From contig JAEWSZ010000142.1 of NCBI GenBank assembly GCA_023397905.1, positions 1 to 17,040 of the forward strand: 17,040 bases of DNA, read 5' to 3'. The notes under the pieces were generated by a model. It was not told the origin of the DNA, ran no database searches, and saw only the letters and a program-made list of their open reading frames with translations. Every line of letters starts with the position of its first letter. Position 1 is the stretch's first letter. Below, piece after piece: positions 1 to 8,123 of the stretch. The position numbers were made by a program, and so were the translations under genes. Source of the DNA: Bacillota bacterium. GTDB taxonomy: Bacteria; Bacillota; Clostridia; Acetivibrionales; DSM-1351.

Positions 1-1076
1 TTCCCGTTCTTGGATATGATATCCACCAGCATTTCAATAACATGCCCCGGAGTTTTATAAACCTGGCGCACATCATAAAACCATCCGCCAACACAGCTGC
101 AGGCCTGCCAGCTGTCAGGCCTTATATCCGGCGCCTGGCTGCGCTCCATATCCAGAACGCCCACGGAATAAACTTCCCGGCGCCTGTCCTTCTGGGTGAG
201 CACCGCCCGGTTTACTCCACCGTGAAGCGCCGCACTGGTGTTGTAAAGATGAGCTGCGGCCTGCAGCCCTATCTTGCAGATTTCATCCACACCGGTTGGA
301 ACGGGCATCGACGCCTTCACTCCCGCCTCATTGTCCCCGAAGGGCAGAACTCCGTCAATGTAAAGCAGCTCGGGCTGATAGAGATCTATCACTTCCTTTA
401 TGACGTCCAGCCACCGCCGGCGCCACCATTGATTCCCGGTATAGGGGAGAAAGTAAACCAGCTTTTCATCCGGATCATAGTGCTCATGGTTTGGCAGATA
501 CAGGTCCTCATATGCCGGATCGCTGCCGTCATAAGGTATCCCCGCATAGAGCCCTTCCCTGTCGCAGCCCTTGTTTACGGCCCACCAGGTAAATGTGGCG
601 CCCATATGCTCAGTAAGTCCGAAAGGCAGCCCTTTCCTCACGGCCGCCGCCTTCCACAACGCCACTATATCCTTGTGCGGTCCCATATTCACCGAATTCC
701 AGCGGTGGATCCCGGAATTGTAATTGAAAAAATTATCATGGTGCATGGCCTGCGAGACAAAGTATTTCGCTCCGGCCGCGGCATACAGGTCCATCAGCGC
801 CTCCGGATCGAACTTCTCCGCCTTCCACATACGTATTATATCCTTGTAACCAAATTCACTTGGATGTCCGAAGCGGCGTATATGGTAACGGTACTGCTCC
901 GAGCCTTCATAGTACATGGCACGGGCGTACCAATCCCCGTACATCGGCACCGACTGCGGCCCCCAGTGGGACCATATTCCCAATTTTGCGTCCTTGAACC
1001 ATTCGGGGCATTCATATTGTCTTAAAGACTCAAAGCTGGGTTCAAAGGGGCCTTTTGCAATATTTATCTCAGCCAT
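1..1076 (-). CDS. GH29 alpha-L-fucosidase-type glycoside hydrolase (3' end outside window)
   Basis: The minus strand is open from an ATG at 1076 to the window edge, about 358 codons. The start is preceded by AAGGAAG with 8 nt spacing. GH29 features seen in order are KLGIWSHWGP at about residues 31-40 (family form KFGIFIHWG), KYFVSQAMHHDNF at about 104-116 (family form with HHDGF), ELLYIDG at about 236-242, and DIISKNGN at the cut end, which matches the family's LVDIVSKNGNLLLN segment. Asp241 in ELLYIDG is the expected catalytic nucleophile; the acid/base residue is not identified. There is no signal peptide, so the enzyme should act in the cytoplasm on sugar imported by the adjacent transporter, releasing terminal L-fucose. 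It is the last visible gene of the transporter operon, 121 bp after the second permease. GH29 membership is firm; exact substrate and linkage are inferred. Confidence 0.9.
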   Translation of the reverse strand, partial: MAEINIAKGPFEPSFESLRQYECPEWFKDAKLGIWSHWGPQSVPMYGDWYARAMYYEGSEQYRYHIRRFGHPSEFGYKDIIRMWKAEKFDPEALMDLYAAAGAKYFVSQAMHHDNFFNYNSGIHRWNSVNMGPHKDIVALWKAAAVRKGLPFGLTEHMGATFTWWAVNKGCDREGLYAGIPYDGSDPAYEDLYLPNHEHYDPDEKLVYFLPYTGNQWWRRRWLDVIKEVIDLYQPELLYIDGVLPFGDNEAGVKASMPVPTGVDEICKIGLQAAAHLYNTSAALHGGVNRAVLTQKDRRREVYSVGVLDMERSQAPDIRPDSWQACSCVGGWFYDVRQVYKTPGHVIEMLVDIISKNG

Positions 1077-1153
1077 TTTATATTCTTCCTTAAATAATCA
1101 TAATGTAAATTGTAATGTAAGCCGCAATGCGATGGTAAATATCCATATCAGCT

Positions 1154-1197
1154 CTGCTGCCGCGCCGCCTGCAATGATCCTCTGCGGCTTTGAGCAG
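1154..1197 (-). other. GC-rich stem-loop between permease and fucosidase genes
   Basis: Directly after the permease stop codon the minus strand reads CTGCT...GCCGC...GCGGC...AGCAG, two nested 5-bp stems around a 15-nt loop. No T-run follows, so it is not a standard terminator. It may stabilise the upstream mRNA or lower read-through into the fucosidase gene. The remainder of the 121-bp gap (1077-1153) is AT-rich and contains the enzyme's ribosome binding site, with no clear promoter. Confidence 0.35.
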
Positions 1198-2028
1198 TCA
1201 TGCTTTTATGGCGCCCGCAGTCATGCCGCTTACAATATGCTTCTGACCCAGCAGGTAGATAATAAAGACCGGCACGGCGGTCAGAGTCAGGTCCGCGAAG
1301 ACCAGATTCCAGCTTCCGCCATACTTCCCGTAAAATTTATACACCGACAGGGGCATGGTCCATTTGTTCGAATCATTCAAAAAGTATATGGGCAGATTTA
1401 TGTCATTCCATACGTTCATGAAAATAATGATAGCCACAGTCACGCTCACAGGTTTTATCAAAGGAAATATCACCTTGAAAAACAGCTTGAGGGTGGAGGC
1501 TCCTTCGATGGCGGCGGCCTCGTCCAGCGCCTTTGGTATGGTGCTGATAAATCCCGAATAAAGAAAAATGCTGAACGCCATATTTGTGGCAATGTAGATG
1601 ACGATCACGCTTATATATCCGCCGTATATCTTCAGAGACTGCATCAATTTTATTGTAGGTATCATCTGCATTGGAGCAATAAGCCCCAGAAAAAAGAAAT
1701 AGTAAAGGAATCTTGAAAATCCGGAGGACCTTCTGATTATTATAAAAGCGGCCATGGAGGACAAGATTGAAGTGAAAATGACCGAAACGCCCGCTATGAA
1801 AATACCGTTAAAAAATGATCTTATCAGCTTTCCCTCTGAAATGACCGTACTGAAATTGTCAAATTTCCACACGCTTGGAAGCGACAGATTGAACGCCGTG
1901 ACTTCCGCCTCATTTTTGAAGGAGCCTATAAGCATTACCAGCAGCGGAATTATAATGAGCAGGGACAACGCCAGTATCAGTATTTGCAGTGCACCCCAGC
2001 CAAGTCTTGACATATATTTAGAATTCAC
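1198..2028 (-). CDS. CUT1 sugar ABC transporter permease, MalG/LacG type
   Basis: This 276-residue polytopic membrane protein is the second permease of a binding-protein-dependant oligosaccharide importer. Six hydrophobic segments are visible, beginning at residues 12-34. The cytoplasmic EAA loop that docks on the ATPase is clear at about 168-193, with EAAAIEG followed 10 residues later by FPLIKP. The start is taken as GTG at 2028: its first base is the last base of the preceding gene's TAG stop, a 1-nt overlap, and AGGAGG lies 10 nt upstream inside that gene. ATG at codon 6 is the alternative but has poor spacing. The overlap implies translational coupling with the MalF-type partner. Substrate is inferred from the fucosidase next door. 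Confidence 0.93.
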   Translation of the reverse strand: MNSKYMSRLGWGALQILILALSLLIIIPLLVMLIGSFKNEAEVTAFNLSLPSVWKFDNFSTVISEGKLIRSFFNGIFIAGVSVIFTSILSSMAAFIIIRRSSGFSRFLYYFFFLGLIAPMQMIPTIKLMQSLKIYGGYISVIVIYIATNMAFSIFLYSGFISTIPKALDEAAAIEGASTLKLFFKVIFPLIKPVSVTVAIIIFMNVWNDINLPIYFLNDSNKWTMPLSVYKFYGKYGGSWNLVFADLTLTAVPVFIIYLLGQKHIVSGMTAGAIKA

Positions 2029-2903
2029 TAGTGTTCAACCTCCTGTTTGCGCATTTTCAGCAAGAGAGGTACGGCTATTAGCGAAACTCCTATAAACAGC
2101 AGTATATTCAGCGCTGTACCCAATCCCCATCTTCCCTCTCCGAACATGCTTAAAATCTGTGTCTGCAAAACCGCGGTGGCATTTCCCGGACCTCCTCCGG
2201 TCAGCGCATACACTTCTCCGAATACCTTCAAGCCCCCTATGAGGCACAGCATGACATTTATATTAATCGAAGGCGCCAGAAGTGGAATTGTAACATAGAA
2301 GAATTTTTTAACAGGCCCCGCGCCGTCAATGGTCGCCGCTTCATAATAATCCACGGGAATGGTCTGCAGACCCGCAAGGTATATTGTCATCTGAAAGCCA
2401 GTCCATTGCCAGATGGATACGGCGCAAACCGTATACAAGGCTATTTTTATATTGCTCAGCCAATACTGGGTAAGCGACTCCAGGCCTATGGCCCTCAGAA
2501 AGCTGTTCAGCAAGCCCGCATCCGGATTGAATACCGGAATGAATATAAGGCTTACCACTACCGCGCTGAGTATGGCCGGCGTGTAGAATACGGCCCTGAA
2601 AAAATTTTTCATCCTGATCTTTGAATTCAGGGCAACCGCCAGCAGCAAGCCTCCAACATTTTTTACCACCACATTGACCAGTGTGAATATGAGCGTATTC
2701 TTAAGCGCCAGCAGAATCACATCGTCCTTAAAAATATACTTGAAATTTTCCAAACCAATAAAAGTTATTTTATCCTTACTTGGAGTCCAATCAGTAAAAG
2801 AATAGAAAAAACCTGTAATCGTAGGTAATATAAAGAAGATGACATATATGCAGAGCGCCGGAATCAATATTTTATAGCTGTAGATTTTATTTTTATTTTC
2901 CAA
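2028..2903 (-). CDS. CUT1 sugar ABC transporter permease, MalF/LacF/UgpA type
   Basis: This 291-residue membrane protein is the first permease of the importer. It opens with a short charged N-terminus (ENKNKIYSYK) followed by a long hydrophobic helix, the usual MalF-type layout, and has about six membrane segments. The EAA loop is at about residues 186-211 (YYEAATIDGAG, then VTIPLLAP). I place the start at TTG 2903 because GGGGGGA lies 6 nt upstream. The reading frame extends to another TTG at 2936, but those 11 extra residues are not hydrophobic and that start has no good ribosome binding site. It lies downstream of the binding-protein gene across a gap carrying a stem-loop and overlaps the second permease gene by 1 nt. 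It forms a heterodimeric channel with that permease. Confidence 0.92.
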   Translation of the reverse strand: MENKNKIYSYKILIPALCIYVIFFILPTITGFFYSFTDWTPSKDKITFIGLENFKYIFKDDVILLALKNTLIFTLVNVVVKNVGGLLLAVALNSKIRMKNFFRAVFYTPAILSAVVVSLIFIPVFNPDAGLLNSFLRAIGLESLTQYWLSNIKIALYTVCAVSIWQWTGFQMTIYLAGLQTIPVDYYEAATIDGAGPVKKFFYVTIPLLAPSININVMLCLIGGLKVFGEVYALTGGGPGNATAVLQTQILSMFGEGRWGLGTALNILLFIGVSLIAVPLLLKMRKQEVEH

Positions 2904-2951
2904 ACCAATTCCCCCCAGCTGATAACGGACCGCCAAAAGCCTTCAATATCA

Positions 2952-2981
2952 GTTGGAACCTGCATCGCCACAGGCTCCAAC
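2952..2981 (-). other. Intercistronic stem-loop between binding-protein and permease genes
   Basis: The minus strand reads GTTGGAGCCTG, an 8-nt loop, then CAGGTTCCAAC: an 11-bp stem with one G-T wobble. No T-run follows it in the direction of transcription. Such hairpins after binding-protein genes are known to stabilise the upstream message, or to cause partial termination, so that binding protein is made in excess over permease. The function here is inference. Confidence 0.6.
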
Positions 2982-3046
2982 CGATACCAAAGCCAGTCCG
3001 TACTATAAATAAGCAATACTTTTAATGTCCAGAAACTCACAAGCCT

Positions 3047-4411
3047 TTAAAAGCCTTCGTACCCTTTCGCTTTCATCAATTCGCTGAACTTTTTGTCCCA
3101 TGCCTCAAGCACCTGCTTGGGATCTTTTGCTCCAGCGAACAGATCCTGATAGTATTTAAAGAGTTCTGAGACATCCACCTTCATATAAGTGTTCATTTCA
3201 AGAGTTACTTTATTGGTCTTTACATAATTGTCATAGATCTCCTGCTGCCATTCGCTCATTGCGGGAGGAGTTGCATCCGTGAACATTGGCAGATAAGCTT
3301 TTATTTTTTGTGCCCTGTCCAACTGTTCCTTCTGAGCCAGGAAATCCAGAAGCTTCTTGGCCTGCTCTATGTTCTTTCCCTTGTTCGGTACGAAGAAAAC
3401 CGCTCCCAATTGGCCCTGAACCAGATTTTCATTGATCTCGTCGGAATACGGCAGAGGAAACAGCCCAAACTTGGCATTCGGATCTTTTTTCTCCAGGTCG
3501 CTTATGACAAAATCTCCGCCGAACATCATAGCCGCTTTTTTATTGAGCAGTACATCGGTGGTCATTTTGTAATTGTCCGACAAAAGGCTCTTGCTGATGT
3601 ATCCGTTTTTGTACAGGTCCAGATGGTTTTGCATGATATCCTGCAAAGGCTTCATATCCGCAAACTTTATTTTATTTGCGTTGACATCATTCCAGAAATC
3701 CGGCTGGTGTTTTGAAATATAGTCGCCGAATGCGGAGGTTTCAAAAATTTGTATTGTCCATGTATCATTGTAGGGTGCATATACAGGATTTATATTTTTA
3801 GCTTTTATTGCCTCACAAACCTTTACAAATTCACTGTAGGTCTTTGGTATGGAAAGATTCAATTCTTTAAAAATGTCTTTATTATATACTACTCCCATGC
3901 CGCCCAGCTGCTGCTCCATGGCCATTCCGTATATTTTACCGTCCTCCGCCTTCAGCATATCCGGATTCTGCAGCCTGCTGACCCACGCCTCGCTGTCCAG
4001 AGGAACAAAATTTCTGACAACGTTCAAATCCGTTTCGGCGCTGACCTTGTTATACAGTATAAGATCAGGCACCTCTCCTGTGGCAAGCTTTGTCTGCAAT
4101 ACGGTGACAACCTGGTTGTCAGGGTCCAGGGTAGTTTCTATTTTTATACCCGTCTGTTTTTCAAATTCCTTGAAATTCTCCTCGTTCAACACATTTGGAT
4201 TGTTTGTCTGAAAGGTCTGGCCGCCTTCGATGGTCAATGTGACGTTTGAATCCTTGGAACCGCCGCCTGTTTCGGTCTGTACCGCACCGGAGCCGGATGC
4301 GGTGCCGCTTCCGGTATCGCCGTTATTTCCGCATGCTGTCAAAGCGGCAACCATAAACAGCGAGCAAATTAAAATCAATGAAACAGCCTTTTTCATTTGC
4401 CTTTTCATCAT
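3047..4411 (-). CDS. CUT1 sugar ABC transporter substrate-binding lipoprotein
   Basis: This 454-residue protein is the extracellular receptor of the importer. It has a lysine-rich N-terminus, a hydrophobic stretch, and a lipobox LTAC with Cys27 as the predicted lipidated residue. A flexible Gly/Ser/Thr linker runs to about residue 55. The mature part has the SBP_bac_1 layout, including KLATGEVPDLILYN and a late segment of the type VPNKGKNIEQAKKLLDFLA. The start is the first ATG of an ATGATG pair, with GAGGAGG 7 nt upstream. It is the first gene of the transport operon, following the response regulator gene across a 239-bp gap that holds a hairpin and a candidate promoter. The bound sugar is not readable from sequence; a fucosylated glycan is the contextual guess. 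Confidence 0.93.
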   Translation of the reverse strand: MMKRQMKKAVSLILICSLFMVAALTACGNNGDTGSGTASGSGAVQTETGGGSKDSNVTLTIEGGQTFQTNNPNVLNEENFKEFEKQTGIKIETTLDPDNQVVTVLQTKLATGEVPDLILYNKVSAETDLNVVRNFVPLDSEAWVSRLQNPDMLKAEDGKIYGMAMEQQLGGMGVVYNKDIFKELNLSIPKTYSEFVKVCEAIKAKNINPVYAPYNDTWTIQIFETSAFGDYISKHQPDFWNDVNANKIKFADMKPLQDIMQNHLDLYKNGYISKSLLSDNYKMTTDVLLNKKAAMMFGGDFVISDLEKKDPNAKFGLFPLPYSDEINENLVQGQLGAVFFVPNKGKNIEQAKKLLDFLAQKEQLDRAQKIKAYLPMFTDATPPAMSEWQQEIYDNYVKTNKVTLEMNTYMKVDVSELFKYYQDLFAGAKDPKQVLEAWDKKFSELMKAKGYEGF

Positions 4412-4508
4412 TATAGATCCTCCTCATATTAACTTTAAAAAGTAAAAAAATCGACACATAAAACAGAGCACTTGCAAAATCCTGCATTAAATTTGAATCA
4501 GATAGATC

Positions 4509-4518
4509 AATGCGCATT
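4509..4518. promoter_or_regulatory. 10-bp palindrome in the leader of the binding-protein gene
   Basis: AATGCGCATT is a perfect palindrome (outer bases T...A also pair after one mismatch) lying between the candidate -10 box and the start codon. It may be an operator, for example for the neighbouring regulator, but nothing identifies the binding protein. Confidence 0.25.
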
Positions 4519-4539
4519 AACCATCCATATCTTGAATTC

Positions 4540-4545
4540 ATTATA
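4540..4545 (-). promoter_or_regulatory. Candidate -10 box for the sugar-transport operon
   Basis: A perfect TATAAT lies on the minus strand about 130 bp upstream of the binding-protein start, just past the hairpin that follows the response regulator gene. No TTGACA-like -35 is found at 16-18 bp. That would fit a promoter needing an activator such as the AraC-type regulator encoded upstream. The remainder of the gap is AT-rich leader. Confidence 0.35.
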
Positions 4546-4582
4546 GTCCATGCCATTTGATAAATAAATGTAAATAAAAGTA

Positions 4583-4641
4583 CGGCAGTGTATAAAATAA
4601 TGAACACCCTGTGAAGAGAATTTCATTTTTATACACCGCCG
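4583..4641 (-). terminator. Long hairpin after the response regulator gene
   Basis: Ten bases after the regulator stop codon the minus strand has a left arm at 4641-4622 and a right arm at 4604-4583. They pair over about 20 bp with one G-T wobble and a 1-2 nt bulge; the core is CGGCGGTGTATAAAA against TTTTATACACTGCCG. The loop is 17 nt. A T-rich tail (TACTTTTATTT) follows. It looks like an intrinsic terminator, perhaps leaky, that separates the two-component genes from the transporter genes. Confidence 0.6.
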
Positions 4642-4650
4642 CATATTCTT

Positions 4651-6156
4651 TTATTTTGAACTTTTATATTCGGTGGGACTGTATCCCGTGTAAGCTTTGA
4701 ACACCTTGCTGAAATAATGCTGGTCATTGAAGCCCAGGATATCCGATATTTCCTTGAACAGAATCTCCTTGTCGGCATCCATCATTTTCTTTGCCTCTTC
4801 TATTTTTCTCTCCATGAAATAGTCCATGGGAGTGTAATCACAATACTTCTTAAATACCCTGTTTATATATGAGCTGGACATCCCGTACCTGTATGTCAGC
4901 TCCTGCATTGTCACATTGTTGTATATATTGGCCTGGAAATATGTTTTCATGTCGTCGATCAGCTCTTTCGCCGGCAGGATCCTGTCCTTCTTCAGCCTTG
5001 CAAACAATTTTTCAAAGGCTCCCCAGACATTCTCCAGCAATTCGGAATAGGTAAAGGCGGAATAAAACATCTGGTCCACTTCCTGCTCAGTGTCAATATA
5101 AACGCTCTCGTCCTTTTCTTCGATTGCCTGATAAAACTTGTCCAGCAGCATCATTATTATCCTTTTAACAACTATAAAGGGATAGCTTTTGTCCTTCCAT
5201 TCCTTGAAGCACCGCTCAAGTTCGGACCTGAACAGATGGGACTGCCTGTTTTTAATGAACAGTCCGAATTTGTTCCCCAGAAACTCCGTATATGAAAATA
5301 TTCCGTTCATGTCAATGGTCTGGTGCAGCGCCTCTCCCTCCATCAGCTGGGATTTTTCCATAACAATGCCTATGCTGAAAACATTGGACAGCTCCTCATA
5401 TTTTTCATGGAGCTTATTTATGCCGCACACCACAGGACCCACCATTATATTGATCTGGGCATATAAAGCTTTTATATTTTGAAACAGCCCGGAGGCCAAC
5501 CGGTTTATCCCATGGGAGCTCAGCCGGTCCGCATTTATCACGATCACTTTTTCAGACGCATAAGCGGTGTCCGTTACCCATAGGCTGTCTTCGCTGTAAA
5601 GGCCCTTCATGCAATCGTAAATATTCTTTTTATCAAGTATAAAAGGCCCTTTCCTGGATATCCCCACCCTGATAATAATCAGTGCAAATTTATCGAAGCC
5701 GGTTATAAAGGTCTCGTCGTTGTTTGTATTTACCTGATTGATCAATTTATAAATATAATTTTCATGCTTTGCGGCCTGTTCCTTTTCAATGGTGTCTGCG
5801 GCTTTATCCAGCGCATTTTCCAGTTCCTTTGCATCGATTGGCTTCAGCAGGTATTCATGGATCTGCAGCTTGATGGCCTGCTTTGTATACTCAAAGTCCC
5901 CATACCCGCTGATAATTATGCATTTCACAAACGGATTGCTTTTCTTGACCCTGTCTATCAGTTCCAGCCCGTCCATTTTGGGCATCTTGATATCAGTGAC
6001 AAGAATATCTATTCTCTGTCCCCTGGCCTTTTCCAGCGCTTCGTCGCCATTGTACGCCACTCCGGCTATTTCAAAGCGGCGGCGGACGGACTTTACAATG
6101 GATACGATATTTCTCGCAATGGGCTTGCTATCTTCAACTACCAGCACTTTATACAT
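4651..6156 (-). CDS. YesN-type response regulator with AraC DNA-binding domain
   Basis: This 501-residue cytoplasmic regulator has an N-terminal receiver domain at residues 1-120. It shows acidic pair Glu8-Asp9, phospho-acceptor Asp55 in LVTDIKMPKMDG, Ser83 in ISGYGDF and Lys105 in LLKPID. The middle part (about 125-390) has no recognised motif. The last ~100 residues form a double helix-turn-helix of AraC type, with MQELTYRYGMSSSYINRVFKK for the first helix pair and ISDILGFNDQHYFSKVFK then GYSPTEY for the second. The length is usual for this family. The ATG start has GGGAGTGG about 8 nt upstream. It lies 20 bp after the kinase gene, so the two are co-transcribed. It is expected to activate the downstream transporter operon; that target is inferred from position. 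Confidence 0.95.
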   Translation of the reverse strand: MYKVLVVEDSKPIARNIVSIVKSVRRRFEIAGVAYNGDEALEKARGQRIDILVTDIKMPKMDGLELIDRVKKSNPFVKCIIISGYGDFEYTKQAIKLQIHEYLLKPIDAKELENALDKAADTIEKEQAAKHENYIYKLINQVNTNNDETFITGFDKFALIIIRVGISRKGPFILDKKNIYDCMKGLYSEDSLWVTDTAYASEKVIVINADRLSSHGINRLASGLFQNIKALYAQINIMVGPVVCGINKLHEKYEELSNVFSIGIVMEKSQLMEGEALHQTIDMNGIFSYTEFLGNKFGLFIKNRQSHLFRSELERCFKEWKDKSYPFIVVKRIIMMLLDKFYQAIEEKDESVYIDTEQEVDQMFYSAFTYSELLENVWGAFEKLFARLKKDRILPAKELIDDMKTYFQANIYNNVTMQELTYRYGMSSSYINRVFKKYCDYTPMDYFMERKIEEAKKMMDADKEILFKEISDILGFNDQHYFSKVFKAYTGYSPTEYKSSK

Positions 6157-6176
6157 GGTTCAACCACTCCCTGACA

Positions 6177-7952
6177 TTACGATCTGTAAGGTCCTTCAAT
6201 ATAAATTCCGACGCCGCCGTTCTCCCTGTTCTTTATTTCAAATTTCAGCTCCTGGCCGTATAACAGCTGCAGCCGCATTATAGTATTTACAATTCCCATG
6301 CTGTTCATGCCGGGACCGTCCTTGCCGTATGTCTTGGGCTTCTTTGCGGCGTTATTTGACAATTGCTCCTGTACGCTTTGCATTGCCTCCTGATCCATAC
6401 CCGGGCCGTTGTCCTCTATTTCAAGCCTCCACCGGTCCTCCTGCAAACGGGACCTTATGGATATATGCCACGGAGGGTCGGCATTTCTGAAGCCGTGCTG
6501 TATGGAATTTTCAACAAATGGCTGGACTACCAGCCTGGGGATCGTTATACCTTTGGCTTCCTCCTGTATGTCAATATCATATGTCAAAAAATCCTCGTAT
6601 TTATTTTTCAGCATTGACAGGTAATTCAATGTATAATTTATTTCATCCTCCAATGTCACATTGTCCGCCGAAGGTCTTACAATATATCTGAGCATGTCCG
6701 ACAGCTGTTTGCACATAGCCACAGCATCGTCGTTTCTGTTCTCCTGGGCTGAAATACTTATGAGATACAGCACATTGTGAATAAAATGCGGGGCGATCTG
6801 GGACTGCAAAGCCGTAAACCGGGCTTCCATTTCCTCCTTGTTGGCGGCTATCTCCCTGTCCATGGTGGTTTTCAACTTGTCGAACATGTCCTGAAAAGCC
6901 GCATTGAGCAGGTTTATTTCGTTGTTGTAATATTTTTGGTTCAGATCAAGGGGCATGTCATAGGAATTAAAGTTTATGATATTGTCTTTAAGCTTCTTGA
7001 TAGGCAATGCCAGCTGCCTGGACAAAATAAATACAACAGCAATGGAAATCAGACTTATAAGCAGTATTACCAGGAAAGTGGTGGTCTTTATAACATTCAG
7101 GGATTTCAGCAGCGATTTATTTTCGTATTTTATGATTACCGATAAATTGGTGTTTCCGGAATTATAATAGCAGAAATAGTCGTTGTTGCTGGTCTTTGAG
7201 ATTCCCTGCCAGCCTTGCAGATTGGCATTTTCCAGAAATTCCTTATCCTGATCTCCTACCTTTGTATAGGGAAAAAAGACGTTCCTGTCCCTGTCAATGA
7301 TAAAAACTTCTCCCAGATCCCCTATTTCGCATATTTTCCCTATCTCCCCGTAGCCTTGCTGCACCTCAATATAGCCGTGGATATTGCCGTCGTAATCCGA
7401 GGAGGTCCTTATCAGGGAAAAAGAGGCCGGCCCCTGATAATTGCCGCTGTTCTGATTGTTGGCGTATATTATTTTTTCATTGTCCACAAGCATCTTCCTG
7501 TAGTAGGAATTGTTCATGACCCTGTCATAGTTGGAGAGATTGTCATAGCCATACAAATATTTGTAGTTATTTGAACTGGTGGAAATATAGATATTGACTG
7601 ATGGAATGGATGAAAAATTTCCGGCCTGCAGGACATAATCGCTCAGGCTTCTGTCGATAAACAGCACCTCATTGCTTGTTAACGGAATGTCCTTACTGTC
7701 AACTTCCTTCAGTTTTTCATACAGATTGCGGTTGGAAGCAAGGTTTTTCGCAACCTGATTTATATCTTTAATATAGGAATCTATGGACTGGGACAATTTC
7801 ACAGTCATCTGCAGCGAATTTTCCTTAATCTTGTCTTCCACAAGCTTAAAAAGATAATTGCTGATAAAAAGGACAAAAAAGATTATAAGCCCGACAATCA
7901 CAATGGAAAAATTCATTGTCACTCTTGTCTGCATCTTTACATATTTCTGCAT
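6177..7952 (-). CDS. YesM-type membrane sensor histidine kinase
   Basis: This ~591-residue kinase (numbering here from the GTG at 7958) has a membrane helix at 17-36, an extracellular sensing region to about 285, a second helix at about 294-313, and a HAMP-like segment at about 315-370. The His_kinase domain follows, with phospho-acceptor His391 in QIAPHFIHN. The ATPase domain has the N-box FVENSIQHGF (Asn484), the G1 box EDNGPGM (about 515-521) and a G2-like GPGMNSMGI at about 548-556. The H-box departs from the usual QINPHFLYNTL. I favour ATG at 7952 because GGGTGAG sits 5 nt upstream; GTG at 7958 is too close to that site. It heads the two-component pair and should phosphorylate the regulator 20 bp downstream. 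The ligand is probably an extracellular sugar, by context. Confidence 0.94.
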   Translation of the reverse strand: MQKYVKMQTRVTMNFSIVIVGLIIFFVLFISNYLFKLVEDKIKENSLQMTVKLSQSIDSYIKDINQVAKNLASNRNLYEKLKEVDSKDIPLTSNEVLFIDRSLSDYVLQAGNFSSIPSVNIYISTSSNNYKYLYGYDNLSNYDRVMNNSYYRKMLVDNEKIIYANNQNSGNYQGPASFSLIRTSSDYDGNIHGYIEVQQGYGEIGKICEIGDLGEVFIIDRDRNVFFPYTKVGDQDKEFLENANLQGWQGISKTSNNDYFCYYNSGNTNLSVIIKYENKSLLKSLNVIKTTTFLVILLISLISIAVVFILSRQLALPIKKLKDNIINFNSYDMPLDLNQKYYNNEINLLNAAFQDMFDKLKTTMDREIAANKEEMEARFTALQSQIAPHFIHNVLYLISISAQENRNDDAVAMCKQLSDMLRYIVRPSADNVTLEDEINYTLNYLSMLKNKYEDFLTYDIDIQEEAKGITIPRLVVQPFVENSIQHGFRNADPPWHISIRSRLQEDRWRLEIEDNGPGMDQEAMQSVQEQLSNNAAKKPKTYGKDGPGMNSMGIVNTIMRLQLLYGQELKFEIKNRENGGVGIYIEGPYRS

Positions 7953-7958
7953 TTTCAC

Positions 7959-8096
7959 TCACCCGTTAATATATTCGTATATTAAATACAACAATTTAAA
8001 GCAAGAGAGCATATTCAATTTTTAAAAAATTAAAAGAGTGTCTGCAATATGTGTAATATTAATATATACTTGTTTGACAAATTTCGCAAGCGTAAG
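7959..8096 (-). promoter_or_regulatory. AT-rich leader and probable promoter region of the sensor kinase gene
   Basis: This gap is very AT-rich. The best minus-strand match to a housekeeping promoter is TTGTCA, 16 bp, TATTAC. A second possibility nearer the gene is TTGTTG, 17 bp, TATTAA. Neither is strong enough to choose. Confidence 0.3.
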
Positions 8097-8112
8097 AAAA
8101 AACCGCCTGCGG
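8097..8112 (-). terminator. Weak terminator-like element after the repeat protein gene
   Basis: On the minus strand, 11 bp after the TAG stop, CCGCAGGCGG is followed at once by TTTTTT. The stem is only three pairs (CCG/CGG around CAGG), so it is weak, but position and T-run fit intrinsic termination. Confidence 0.35.
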
Positions 8113-8123
8113 AATTAATTTGA

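Noticed and set aside
42..1716. Long plus-strand open frames opposite the fucosidase and permease genes
   Set aside because: They lie antisense to clear GH29 and permease coding sequence, have no ribosome binding site and show no family motif.
4323..4607. 94-residue minus-strand frame with hydrophobic stretches, upstream of the binding-protein gene
   Set aside because: It overlaps the binding-protein start out of frame, starts inside the hairpin and has no ribosome binding site; it is AT-rich leader sequence read as protein.
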